Source: UBA8106 sp964569695 (GTDB lineage Bacteria > Acidobacteriota > Vicinamibacteria > Vicinamibacterales > UBA823). From it: a stretch of 64,000 nt of DNA. This document shows, in pieces, positions 9,379 through 17,603 of the stretch. The stretch is from NCBI GenBank assembly GCA_964569695.1, contig CAZMUA010000003.1, forward strand, positions 98,207-162,206, read 5' to 3'. A program made the translations under genes and the position numbers. Positions within the stretch are counted from its first letter, which is position 1, and each line of letters begins with the position of its first letter. The notes below the pieces were generated by a model. The model was not told the DNA's origin and did no database searches. It saw only the letters and a program-made list of their open reading frames with translations.

Positions 9379-9960
9379 ATGACTGGTTCGTTTAGAGCTG
9401 CACTAGTTGCATTTATTCTGGCATTGTGTCCGATGGTGACACTACTGGCTCAACAAGAGCCCATAGAACTGCCCCCGCTTCCTGACGGTGCGAGGGTGGC
9501 GTTCGTGAATGTTCAGGCTGTGGCTGAAGAATCTGAAGCAGGCCAGGCGCTGGCGTTACGGGTCCAAGCGCTTAACGAAGAAAAAGTCGCAGAACTCCAA
9601 GAGCAAAACGAAGCGCTGCAGGAGAGTCAGGACAGGTTGGCGCAGGGTGGGAATGTTATGAGTCAGAGCGCTGCTGCACAACTGCAGCGTGAGATCGACA
9701 GAATGCAAGTGGACATTCAGCGGTACACCGAAGATGCGCAGGTTGAGGTGCAAGAATTACAGGCTGAACTTCAACAAGAATTTCAGGCGCAGCTCATCCC
9801 CATCATTGGTCAGGTGGCAACCGAAAAGAATATAGAAATTGTTCTGAGCCTAGCCGACGCTGCTATTATCTGGGCTAATATGGGCTTGGACATAACCAAT
9901 GAGGTTATCACTCAGTTTAACGCTGCATCCGAGGAGTCGGCACCACCATCGCAGCCTTAA
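9379..9960 (+). CDS. skp: Periplasmic chaperone of the OmpH/Skp family
   Basis: Skp/OmpH proteins hold unfolded outer membrane proteins in the periplasm on their way to BamA. A signal peptide (MTGSFRAALVAFILALCPMVTLLAQ) is followed by the family start, ARVAFVNVQAVAEESEAGQAL. A long Gln/Glu-rich coiled coil (about 60-140) is the tentacle region, and the protein closes with the conserved IEIVLSLADAAIIWANMGLD. ATG 9379 was chosen because AGGAAAGGG (9361-9369) is a good ribosome site ahead of it. In-frame upstream starts at 9316 and 9358 would precede the signal peptide. The bamA-skp-fabZ-lpxA order is classical, but lpxD is missing. Confidence 0.88.
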   Translation: MTGSFRAALVAFILALCPMVTLLAQQEPIELPPLPDGARVAFVNVQAVAEESEAGQALALRVQALNEEKVAELQEQNEALQESQDRLAQGGNVMSQSAAAQLQREIDRMQVDIQRYTEDAQVEVQELQAELQQEFQAQLIPIIGQVATEKNIEIVLSLADAAIIWANMGLDITNEVITQFNAASEESAPPSQP

Positions 9961-9980
9961 TTTTTCTCATCTGTTTCCAG

Positions 9981-10005
9981 GCCACCCGTAGTTGGCTTGG
10001 GTGGC
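9981..10005 (+). other. Hairpin between skp and fabZ-lpxA
   Basis: GCCACCC (9981-9987) and GGGTGGC (9999-10005) form a 7-bp GC-rich stem with an 11-base loop. No T run follows, so it is not a convincing terminator. It may stabilise or process the mRNA between the two genes. Confidence 0.35.
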
Positions 10006-10035
10006 TGTGGTGGAGACATGATCTGACTGACTGCC

Positions 10036-11304
10036 GTGTCTATTGATATCCCGTCGGTTCTCGACAATCTGTGCTTCCGTCATCCGTCCTTGCTCGTGGA
10101 CGACATTCTTGAACACGAGCCAGGAAAGCGCCTTGTAGCACTGAAGAATGTCACTGTAAGTGAAGAATTTTTCCAGGGACACTTTCCTGGCACACCGTTA
10201 ATGCCTGGAGTGTTGATGGTTGAAACCTTGGCACAGGCGTCAACCCTATTGCTGTTTGCGAATAGCCAAAGAAACGGCAATCGCGTGTTCTTACGCGGCG
10301 TCAATAAAGCAAAATTTAGGAGTCAAGTGATACCAGGCGACCAGCTACGCCTTGAAGTAACTCGTGGTCGCACTCGGTCATCACTAGTGGAGGTTGCAGG
10401 GCGAGCTTTTATTGGGGACAAGCTTGTGGCCGAACTTAAACTTCTGTTCGGCTTCATGGATTCAGAAACAAACATTGACCCGACGGCCATTATTGCACCA
10501 GGCGCCGAGATTGGGGCCGGCACGGTCATTGGACCAAACGCCATCATTGGTGAGAACGTACGGATCGGTCGGCGATGCCGCGTTGGAGCGTCAGCCATTG
10601 TTGATGGCTGGACGGAAATTGGCGATGAGACGGTTATTTTTCCTCTAGCGTCCGTCGGACTTATTCCTCAGGATATGAAATTCAAAGGCGAAGAAAGCCG
10701 ATTGGTTATTGGCGAGCATAACGTGTTCCGTGAATTCGTGACTATCCATCGTGGTACAGCTGGTGGTGGCGGAATCACACGTATTGGTAAGAACAATCTG
10801 TTTATGGCTTACGCTCACGTGGCGCACGATTGCTTGGTTGGAAACGAGACTATTTTCGGAAATGGAGCCACATTGGGTGGTCACGTTACTGTTTACGATC
10901 ATGCAACCATTAGTGCGATGTCAGGTGTGCATCAGTTTTGCCGAGTTGGGCGTTACGCGTTTGTTGGCGGATACTCTGTCGTGACTCGTGACGCACTGCC
11001 TTATGCACGCACCGTTGGGAATCGTGCGCGTGTGTATGGTGTGAATTCGATCGGCCTCGTTCGAAATGGTTTTTCTCTTGAGGTTATTACGAAGCTCAAG
11101 CGTGCCTACCGTTACCTTCTGCAATCCAAGCTGAATACAAGTCAGGCTCTTGCGCGGATTGAGATGGATGGGACGCTGGACTGTCCGGATGTAGACTACT
11201 TGGTCGAATTTATTAAATCCTCTGAGCGCGGAGTCAGCTTGCGTCGTAGCTTCCGCCATCACCTTAGGCACTTCGAGGACGATGAATTAATCGCAGTCGA
11301 GTAA
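10036..11304 (+). CDS. Fused FabZ dehydratase and LpxA UDP-GlcNAc acyltransferase
   Basis: Residues 1-145 are FabZ, the (3R)-hydroxyacyl-ACP dehydratase, with catalytic His49 in QGHFPG and Glu63 in PGVLMVE. Residues 147-415 are LpxA, which transfers a 3-hydroxyacyl chain to UDP-GlcNAc in the first step of lipid A synthesis. Its left-handed beta-helix hexapeptide repeats are obvious, and the catalytic His264 lies in AHVAHDC. The two enzymes compete for the same 3-hydroxyacyl-ACP, so the fusion joins a branch point. GTG 10036 is the start, because the ATG at 10018 runs into TGA after two codons. No stop or frameshift separates the halves. lpxI follows after 32 bases. Confidence 0.92.
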   Translation: MSIDIPSVLDNLCFRHPSLLVDDILEHEPGKRLVALKNVTVSEEFFQGHFPGTPLMPGVLMVETLAQASTLLLFANSQRNGNRVFLRGVNKAKFRSQVIPGDQLRLEVTRGRTRSSLVEVAGRAFIGDKLVAELKLLFGFMDSETNIDPTAIIAPGAEIGAGTVIGPNAIIGENVRIGRRCRVGASAIVDGWTEIGDETVIFPLASVGLIPQDMKFKGEESRLVIGEHNVFREFVTIHRGTAGGGGITRIGKNNLFMAYAHVAHDCLVGNETIFGNGATLGGHVTVYDHATISAMSGVHQFCRVGRYAFVGGYSVVTRDALPYARTVGNRARVYGVNSIGLVRNGFSLEVITKLKRAYRYLLQSKLNTSQALARIEMDGTLDCPDVDYLVEFIKSSERGVSLRRSFRHHLRHFEDDELIAVE

Positions 11305-11336
11305 ACAATCAGTTCTCGACAACAGACCAACACACG

Positions 11337-12179
11337 ATGTCTCGAATAGGTTTGATTGCAGGAAACGGTCAATTTCCGTTTCTAGTGCTCGACGCGGCGC
11401 GCAGCCTTGGCCACGACGTTACGGTAATAGCCTTGCGCGAGGAGGCACATCCAGATATTAAAGAAGCGGCAACCCGAGAGCAAGGCTCATCGGTGCATTG
11501 GATTTCGCTGGGACAACTAGACCGTTGCCTTACAGTGTTACGCGATGCTGGCGTTACTCAGGCAATCATGGCGGGCCAGGTAAAACACACCAAATTGTTT
11601 TCAGATATCGTACCGGATTTGAAACTGATGTCGGTCTTACGGCGTCTCCAGTCACGCTCTACCGATTCTTTACTGTCGGCCATAGCTGATGTTTTCCGTG
11701 AACATAGTATTGAGTTCCTGGATTCGACAACGTTTCTCCAACCGCTTTTGGCTGATCCTGGAACGATTGGGGCAAGGCAGCCCTCTCAGGCTGAATGTGA
11801 TGATTTTCTGTTTGGGTATCAGATGGCTGATGTGATTGCCGGGTTAGATGTTGGACAAACCTTAGTCCTTAAAGAACAGGCGGTTGTTGCAGTAGAAGCT
11901 ATGGAAGGTACGGATGCTGTTATTACTAGGGCTGGACGACTCGCAGGTCCAGGTACTCGGGTGGTGAAAGTGGCAAAACCGAATCAGGACATGCGTTTTG
12001 ATGTTCCAGTTGTGGGGGTATCCACGATTCGCACGATGCGCGAGGCTGGTGCGTCTGCGCTTTCGGTGGATGCTGGTAAGACGTTAATCATTGACGTCAA
12101 GGCGTTTGTGCAGGCGGCTGACGAGGCCGATATTGCAGTGGTTGGACGCAATCTAGATAAAAGTGATATGGCGCGATGA
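11337..12179 (+). CDS. lpxI: UDP-2,3-diacylglucosamine pyrophosphatase LpxI
   Basis: LpxI (DUF1009) hydrolyses UDP-2,3-diacylglucosamine to lipid X, replacing LpxH in many bacteria. The N-terminal domain starts IGLIAGNGQFPFLVLDAA. The C-terminal domain carries EQAVVAVEAMEGTDA, then DMRFDVPVVG. The Asp in that last motif corresponds to the metal-dependent catalytic residue of Caulobacter LpxI. The length (280 residues) matches the family. It sits directly behind lpxA, as expected for lipid A synthesis, and overlaps the next gene by 4 bases. Confidence 0.93.
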   Translation: MSRIGLIAGNGQFPFLVLDAARSLGHDVTVIALREEAHPDIKEAATREQGSSVHWISLGQLDRCLTVLRDAGVTQAIMAGQVKHTKLFSDIVPDLKLMSVLRRLQSRSTDSLLSAIADVFREHSIEFLDSTTFLQPLLADPGTIGARQPSQAECDDFLFGYQMADVIAGLDVGQTLVLKEQAVVAVEAMEGTDAVITRAGRLAGPGTRVVKVAKPNQDMRFDVPVVGVSTIRTMREAGASALSVDAGKTLIIDVKAFVQAADEADIAVVGRNLDKSDMAR

Positions 12180-13117
12180 AGGGTTCTCGATTAAGGGTTG
12201 GAGTTGTGGGGGTTGGGCATGTTGGTCAACACCATGCGCGCATCATGGCATCGTTGTCCGATGTTGATTTAGTCGCTGTAGTTGATGTTAATAAAGACCG
12301 AGCCATCGCCATCGCCGAGACTACGGGTGCTTCAGCCGAGACAGATATCGACGCATTGGTTGGTCGAATTGACGCGGTAAATATTGCCGTCCCAACGGAC
12401 GCACATATGGAAGTGGCGCTCCCGTTTCTGGAGCGTGGAATCTCCGTACTGATTGAGAAACCTATCAGTTGTAGCGTAACAGAAGCCGATGCCCTAATTG
12501 CTGCAGCTCATGCGTCGGATGCCGTACTCGCGGTAGGGCATACCGAGAGATATAATCCCGCGGTGATAACGGCGAGGACGCTTGTTGACACTCCCCGTTT
12601 CATTGAGGTCCACCGACTCAGTTCTTTTTCGTCGAGGAGTTTAGATATTGACGTAGTGTTTGATGTCATGATTCACGATCTAGATGTGCTTCTAACAGTG
12701 GTGCAAAGTGAGGTCACGTCTATCGAGGCGGTGGGAGTTTCAGTGTTGAGTGACCGGGTCGATATTGCAAATGCTCGTCTTCGGTTTGCATCTGGGTGTA
12801 TTGCGAACATTACGGCGAGTCGTATCAGTCGTGAGCAAATTCGAAAAGTCAGATTCTTTCAAGCTGGTGCATATTTGTCGATCGATTATGCTGCCCAGGA
12901 GGTTGACGCTTGGCGACTTGTAAAATCAGGCCAGGCTCCGGCGTCGATTGAAGGTGGTCAAATGAATATTGAAAAGGAGGAACCGCTCCGACTAGAACTC
13001 TTGGATTTTGTAAGTGCGGTTCGTCATCACCGGGCACCGGAGGTTACGGGGGAGGACGGTCGCCGTGCATTAGTTCTGGCGCAGCGGATTACGGATCAAA
13101 TGAAGGTGCGAGAATAA
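12176..13117 (+). CDS. Gfo/Idh/MocA family NAD(P)-dependent oxidoreductase
   Basis: The N-terminal Rossmann fold begins VGVVGVGHVGQHHARIM (GxGxxG), and the family EKP motif appears as LIEKPIS. The C-terminal half is the usual alpha/beta substrate domain, containing HDLDVL. Members oxidise sugars or sugar nucleotides at a hydroxyl. The start overlaps the lpxI stop (ATGA), so the substrate is likely a lipid A or nucleotide-sugar intermediate. One precedent is GnnA, which oxidises UDP-GlcNAc at C3 for amide-linked lipid A and is encoded near lpxA in some species. The partner transaminase GnnB is not visible here, so the exact role stays open. Confidence 0.85.
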   Translation: MKGSRLRVGVVGVGHVGQHHARIMASLSDVDLVAVVDVNKDRAIAIAETTGASAETDIDALVGRIDAVNIAVPTDAHMEVALPFLERGISVLIEKPISCSVTEADALIAAAHASDAVLAVGHTERYNPAVITARTLVDTPRFIEVHRLSSFSSRSLDIDVVFDVMIHDLDVLLTVVQSEVTSIEAVGVSVLSDRVDIANARLRFASGCIANITASRISREQIRKVRFFQAGAYLSIDYAAQEVDAWRLVKSGQAPASIEGGQMNIEKEEPLRLELLDFVSAVRHHRAPEVTGEDGRRALVLAQRITDQMKVRE

Positions 13118-13147
13118 AATTTCTATCGAAATGACGGCAATATAAAC

Positions 13148-14602
13148 ATGCATCAAGACTTGAACGAATTCATCGCAGCAATTGAAGCCCGTGGGATGCT
13201 ATCTCGTGTTACTGAACCAGTCAGTCCAGATCTAGAAATCTGTGCAGTTACCGATCGCGCCTCGAAGTCACCTGGCGGTGGACCAGGCTTACTCTTTGAA
13301 CAACCGACCGGATATGACATTCCTGTGGCAACAAACCTTTTTGGTTCACTGGAACGGATGTTGCTAGCTCTTGGAGTAGAGTCATTCGATCAGATTGCTG
13401 ATGAAATTGAAGACTTAATTACTCCTAAAACTCCCTCTGGAATTTTGGATGCCATGAAACTGCTCCCAGCAATCGGACGGCTCAAGGATTTGATGCCGAA
13501 GGTTGTGAGCACAGCGAAGTGTCAAGAAGTTGTAAACGAAGATGCGACACTCGACGAACTTCCGATCTTACGATGTTGGCCTGATGATGGTGGCCGCTAT
13601 ATCACTTTTCCGCTTGTCATTACCAAGGACCCTGAAACGGGAGCCCGTAACATTGGTGCCTATCGGATGCAAGTGTACGACGGTCGTACAACAGCAATGC
13701 ACTGGCAGAGGCACAAAGGTGCCGCACAACATTTTAGAGTAGCCGAACGTTTAGGCAAGCGCCTTGAAGTGGCAGTAGCTTTGAGTCCGGACCCCATCAT
13801 GGCCTATGCTGCCACGGCGCCGATGCCAGAGGGTTTGGATGAGTTATTGTTAGCGGGATTTTTGTCGCGGCAGCGTGTTGAACTGGTTAAAGCTGTGACG
13901 GTCGATCTGGAAGTGCCATGTAGTGCCCAGATCGTTTTGGAAGGATATGTTGATCCAGGTGAGCGACGACGAGAAGGACCATTTGGGGACCACACGGGTT
14001 TCTATTCGCTGGCCGATGATTTTCCAGTATTCCACCTGACCTGTATAACACGGCGACAGCATCCAACTTACCTGACGACGGTTGTAGGAATTCCTCCAAT
14101 GGAGGATTACTATCTTGGCTGTGCCAGTGAACGAATTTTCTTGCCGTTGATTCGAAAGACTCTACCCGAGATTGTAGATATGCATTTTCCGGCCGAAGGG
14201 ATTTTTCATAACTGTGTCCTCGTCTCTATCGACAAACGCTATCCTGGGCATGCCCGGAAGATTATGAACGCTTTCTGGGGGTTGGGTCAGTTGATGTTTT
14301 CGAAAATCATTATTGTGGTGGACTCCAATGTAGATGTTCAGAACGTGAGCGAGGTCGCGTGGATAGTGGGAACACACATCGATCCAGAGCGAGACATTCA
14401 GTTTACGCGAGGACCGGTCGATGATCTCGAGGCGGCCTCTCAAATCCCTGCCTACGGTAGCAAAATGGGAATAGATGCCACGAAGAAGTGGACAAGCGAA
14501 GGCTTCGTTCGAGAATGGCCCACACGAGTAGTGACTACTCCCGAAGCGAGTGAGGCAGCCGAGAGGATTTGGAGCCAGATCGCATCGCGATTCAAGGCAT
14601 GA
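13148..14602 (+). CDS. UbiD-family prenylated-FMN decarboxylase (menaquinone, MqnL role likely)
   Basis: UbiD enzymes use prenylated FMN to decarboxylate aromatic acids. The N-terminus (DLNEFIAAIEARGMLSRV) and the motif REGPFGDHTGFYS, which holds an active-site Glu, are typical. Length is 484 residues. The setting decides the role: mqnA, mqnC, a UbiA-type prenyltransferase and UbiX are all in this block. The substrate is therefore probably the prenylated 6-naphthoate of the futalosine pathway (step assigned to MqnL) and not prenyl-4-hydroxybenzoate. UbiX at 19728 would make its cofactor. Confidence 0.9.
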   Translation: MHQDLNEFIAAIEARGMLSRVTEPVSPDLEICAVTDRASKSPGGGPGLLFEQPTGYDIPVATNLFGSLERMLLALGVESFDQIADEIEDLITPKTPSGILDAMKLLPAIGRLKDLMPKVVSTAKCQEVVNEDATLDELPILRCWPDDGGRYITFPLVITKDPETGARNIGAYRMQVYDGRTTAMHWQRHKGAAQHFRVAERLGKRLEVAVALSPDPIMAYAATAPMPEGLDELLLAGFLSRQRVELVKAVTVDLEVPCSAQIVLEGYVDPGERRREGPFGDHTGFYSLADDFPVFHLTCITRRQHPTYLTTVVGIPPMEDYYLGCASERIFLPLIRKTLPEIVDMHFPAEGIFHNCVLVSIDKRYPGHARKIMNAFWGLGQLMFSKIIIVVDSNVDVQNVSEVAWIVGTHIDPERDIQFTRGPVDDLEAASQIPAYGSKMGIDATKKWTSEGFVREWPTRVVTTPEASEAAERIWSQIASRFKA

Positions 14603-14627
14603 TGGGTTGCGTTTAGTAATCTGATAA

Positions 14628-15539
14628 ATGTTTATGAGTACACTCCTAGGTGAAATTAGCGACCAACTAGCAGCTGGACAAGCATTGGACGACGTTCAGA
14701 CTAAGGCTCTGGTGTCATCTGATGACCTTCTGACCATAGGGATGCTTGCTGATGATGTTCGCCGACGGATTCAAGGCGATAGCGTTTCTTTCGTCCGAGT
14801 TTTTGAAGTGTCGCTTGCACAGAAGGTAGAGCCTGTAATGGTTCCCGACACAGCAGGCGAAGTGAGAATTGTGGGTACACCAGATTCAATCAAGGCCGCT
14901 GTCACTGCTGCCCAATCCCTAACGACACTAGTTGGACCACTTGGACCACCGATCACAGGATTTTACCTGAGCGACCTTGAGCTGCTGGCTGAGGCTGACG
15001 GTGTATCGCTTCGAGAATTGTTGTCAGAACTCCGTTCGGCTGGTCTTCGGTCGATCGCAGAGGCTCCAGCAGACAGACTTCGACAACCGGAACAAGTGTT
15101 TCAGGCTGTCGTCGAAGCTAACTTACCGGTGACGACTGTGACGATCCATCATGTAGCTGCTCCTGACATTCTTGAGACTTTCAGGCGAGTGTCTAGCTGG
15201 GAAATGCCCAAAGGTTATGTCCGAGCGTTTGCACCAATACCTCGAATGGTTGAGTCCTCAGAACCGAGCACTGGCTATGATGACGTTCGTCAAGTTGCAC
15301 TCGCGCGATTACTAGTTGACAATATCGACTCGATTCAGGTTGATTGGTTTATGCAGGGTACTAAGCTTGTGCAGGTCGCACTAACATTTGGCGCAGATGA
15401 CGTAGACCGCGTGCCTACAGATGAAAACGAAGATGTAGGTGTGCGTCGAGTCACATCAGTAGAAATTCGTCGGCAAATTGATGCTGCATCACGAGAACCC
15501 GTCGAACGTAACGGTTGTTTTGAGGCTATGACATCATGA
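14628..15539 (+). CDS. MqnE/MqnC-like protein lacking the radical-SAM Fe-S motif (degenerate homologue)
   Basis: By eye this 303-residue protein follows the aminofutalosine synthase (MqnE) plan. The N-terminal helices LLTIGMLADDVRRRI (35-48), the middle segment LRELLSELRSAGLRSIAE and the C-terminal block (about 216-295: TGYDDVRQVALARLLVDNI, DWFMQGTKLVQVAL, FGADDVD, EPVERNGC) all have counterparts there. The expected CxxxCxxC is absent: the only cysteine is Cys297. The usual SPGGGAE-type SAM-site segment is replaced by EAPAD, and the protein is about 80 residues shorter than MqnE. It has no frameshift and overlaps mqnA by 4 bases, so it looks maintained. It cannot be a radical SAM enzyme; a structural or partner role is inference. 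Confidence 0.75.
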   Translation: MFMSTLLGEISDQLAAGQALDDVQTKALVSSDDLLTIGMLADDVRRRIQGDSVSFVRVFEVSLAQKVEPVMVPDTAGEVRIVGTPDSIKAAVTAAQSLTTLVGPLGPPITGFYLSDLELLAEADGVSLRELLSELRSAGLRSIAEAPADRLRQPEQVFQAVVEANLPVTTVTIHHVAAPDILETFRRVSSWEMPKGYVRAFAPIPRMVESSEPSTGYDDVRQVALARLLVDNIDSIQVDWFMQGTKLVQVALTFGADDVDRVPTDENEDVGVRRVTSVEIRRQIDAASREPVERNGCFEAMTS

Positions 15540-16336
15540 TCCGAGTAGGAACGGTTGCTTATCTCAATGCGAGACCATTGGTGTGGGGTCTTGATAACCA
15601 GTCAGAGCGATTCCAATTGAGATTTGAGGTGCCATCTAAATGTGCCAGTTTATTGCACGAGAGTGCAGTTGATCTTAGCCTCATACCGTCGATTGAATAT
15701 GTGCACCGTCCGGCCTATCAAATAGTTCCAGATGTCGCTATTACATCGCTTGGCTCTGTTGCATCAGTGGCTGTTTTTGCTAACCGTCCTATGGCAGCAG
15801 TTAGAACGATTGCCGTTGATGCTAGCTCACGCACATCAGTGGCTTTGTTACGCGTTTTATGTGCGCAATGGTTCGATATCGAACCAAAGTTTATTAGGTT
15901 ACCCCCAGACATTCCTGCGATGTTGAAGCGATATGATGCCGCCCTTGTCATTGGTGATCCTGCGCTCTTTGCCGATCATGATGCGCTTGGTGTTGACAAA
16001 ATCGACTTGGGAGAAGAATGGACTGCGATGACCAACCTGCCATTTGTATGGGCTTTTTGGGCGGGCCGTCCTGGTGTAGTAGCTCCAGATGACATATTGG
16101 CTTTACAGGTTGCGCGCAATGCTGGCGTTAAGGAAACTGACGCAATTGCGCGAGAATTCTGTGATACCGACGAAGATCAAGTTGAGCTGGGAGCACGGTA
16201 CTTGCGAGAAAATATTGGTTATGTGTTGGACGATGCAGGCCGTGCAGGTTTAAAGAAATTCTTGACGGCCACTAAGGAGCTTGGAGTCATTCAGGGTGAT
16301 ACCACAGTGACGTTTTATCCGTCTCGGGACGAGTAG
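15536..16336 (+). CDS. mqnA: Chorismate dehydratase MqnA
   Basis: MqnA dehydrates chorismate to 3-enolpyruvyl-benzoate, the entry step of the futalosine menaquinone pathway. The periplasmic-binding-protein-like fold is recognisable from VGTVAYLNARPLVWGL at the start, DLSLIPSIEY (the family serine-rich loop), ALVIGDPAL in the hinge and NLPFVWAFWAGR near residue 170. Length (266) is normal. It starts inside the stop of the MqnE-like gene (ATGA overlap), so the two are coupled. mqnC follows after 37 bases. Confidence 0.93.
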   Translation: MIRVGTVAYLNARPLVWGLDNQSERFQLRFEVPSKCASLLHESAVDLSLIPSIEYVHRPAYQIVPDVAITSLGSVASVAVFANRPMAAVRTIAVDASSRTSVALLRVLCAQWFDIEPKFIRLPPDIPAMLKRYDAALVIGDPALFADHDALGVDKIDLGEEWTAMTNLPFVWAFWAGRPGVVAPDDILALQVARNAGVKETDAIAREFCDTDEDQVELGARYLRENIGYVLDDAGRAGLKKFLTATKELGVIQGDTTVTFYPSRDE

Positions 16337-16373
16337 CAAGGGCGTCATCCTAACAAGCTAGTTTAAAAGTATT

Positions 16374-17588
16374 GTGCATTCCAACAAGTGTGACACTGTT
16401 GTTGAAAAGGTCAGGTCGGGTGAGCGACTCTCCCAAGATGACGCCTTAACTCTGTACAAGAATGCGCCCACTCATCTACTTGGTAGATTAGCCAACGAAG
16501 TTCGTGCTCGACGCCATCCGGAGAAACTCGTTACCTATATCATTGACCGCAATGTGAATTACACGAATATTTGTATCGCCAAATGCAATTTTTGTGCATT
16601 TTATCGACCTGTAGGCGCTAAAGATGGTTACGTTTTAGCCTTTGAACAAATCTTTGAAAAGATTGACGAAACTATTGCTGTTGGAGGAGGGCAACTGCTA
16701 CTCCAAGGCGGTCACAATCCTGACCTTCCGTTGGAGTGGTATGAGGACCTATTTCGAGCCGTCAAGCAACGGTACCCAGGTTTTTGTCTGCATGCTCTTT
16801 CACCCCCTGAGATAGTTCATCTGTCTAGGCTCAGTCAAATTCCAACCTCGACGGTTGTAGAACGATTAATTACTGCTGGCCTTGACAGTATTCCTGGTGG
16901 TGGTGCTGAGATTTTGGTCGACCGGGTGAGAAAGTTGCTGAACTGCTATAACAAGGCCACAACAGAGGAATGGTTGGATGTGATGCGCCATGCTCACCGT
17001 GCAGGATTACGTACGACTGCAACGATGATGTACGGAACGGTTGAACGATTAGAGGAACGAATCGAGCACCTGCTACATCTGCGGGAACTCCAGGATGAGA
17101 CCCATGGTTTTACTGCTTTCATCACATGGAGCTTTCAGCCAAGCTTTACCGAACGCGGTGGTATCGAAGCTACTGGCATTGATTACATCCGAACGCTCGC
17201 GTTAGCACGATTAGTGCTCGACAATATTGATAACCTACAGGCATCTTGGGTTACACAGGGTGGTAAGATTGGTCAGCTTAGTTTGTTGTATGGTGCAAAC
17301 GATATGGGCAGTGTGATGATCGAGGAAAATGTTGTACGCGCGGCTGGTGCTAGTTACTGTATGGATGAAGTTGAAATTGTTCGAAATATTGAGAATGCAG
17401 GTTATATTGCGAAGCGTCGGAACATGCAGTATGAAATCATCGGCGAGCCTATTTTCCGAGAACGCCACGTGCCTCGCATGACAACCCTGGCAGCAGTGAG
17501 TGCTGATAAGGAGCGGTTGTTTCCACCTGAACTATCGGGGTATGACGCACGCACGCCAATTGGCAAGCGGCAAGGTACCTCAAAATAA
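16374..17588 (+). CDS. mqnC: Cyclic dehypoxanthine futalosine synthase MqnC (radical SAM)
   Basis: MqnC uses a 5'-deoxyadenosyl radical to cyclise dehypoxanthinyl futalosine. The 4Fe-4S ligands are Cys67, Cys71 and Cys74 in NICIAKCNFCAFYR. The SAM-binding segment GLDSIPGGGAEILVDRVR, and ASWVTQGGKIGQLSLLYGANDMGS near the C-terminus, are the MqnC rather than the MqnE form. GTG 16374 gives a normal N-terminus (EKVRSGERLSQDDALTLY), although no ribosome site is evident. Length is 404 residues. The amidohydrolase gene follows after 15 bases. Confidence 0.93.
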   Translation: MHSNKCDTVVEKVRSGERLSQDDALTLYKNAPTHLLGRLANEVRARRHPEKLVTYIIDRNVNYTNICIAKCNFCAFYRPVGAKDGYVLAFEQIFEKIDETIAVGGGQLLLQGGHNPDLPLEWYEDLFRAVKQRYPGFCLHALSPPEIVHLSRLSQIPTSTVVERLITAGLDSIPGGGAEILVDRVRKLLNCYNKATTEEWLDVMRHAHRAGLRTTATMMYGTVERLEERIEHLLHLRELQDETHGFTAFITWSFQPSFTERGGIEATGIDYIRTLALARLVLDNIDNLQASWVTQGGKIGQLSLLYGANDMGSVMIEENVVRAAGASYCMDEVEIVRNIENAGYIAKRRNMQYEIIGEPIFRERHVPRMTTLAAVSADKERLFPPELSGYDARTPIGKRQGTSK

Positions 17589-17603
17589 ATTTTCCGCTTT
17601 ACC

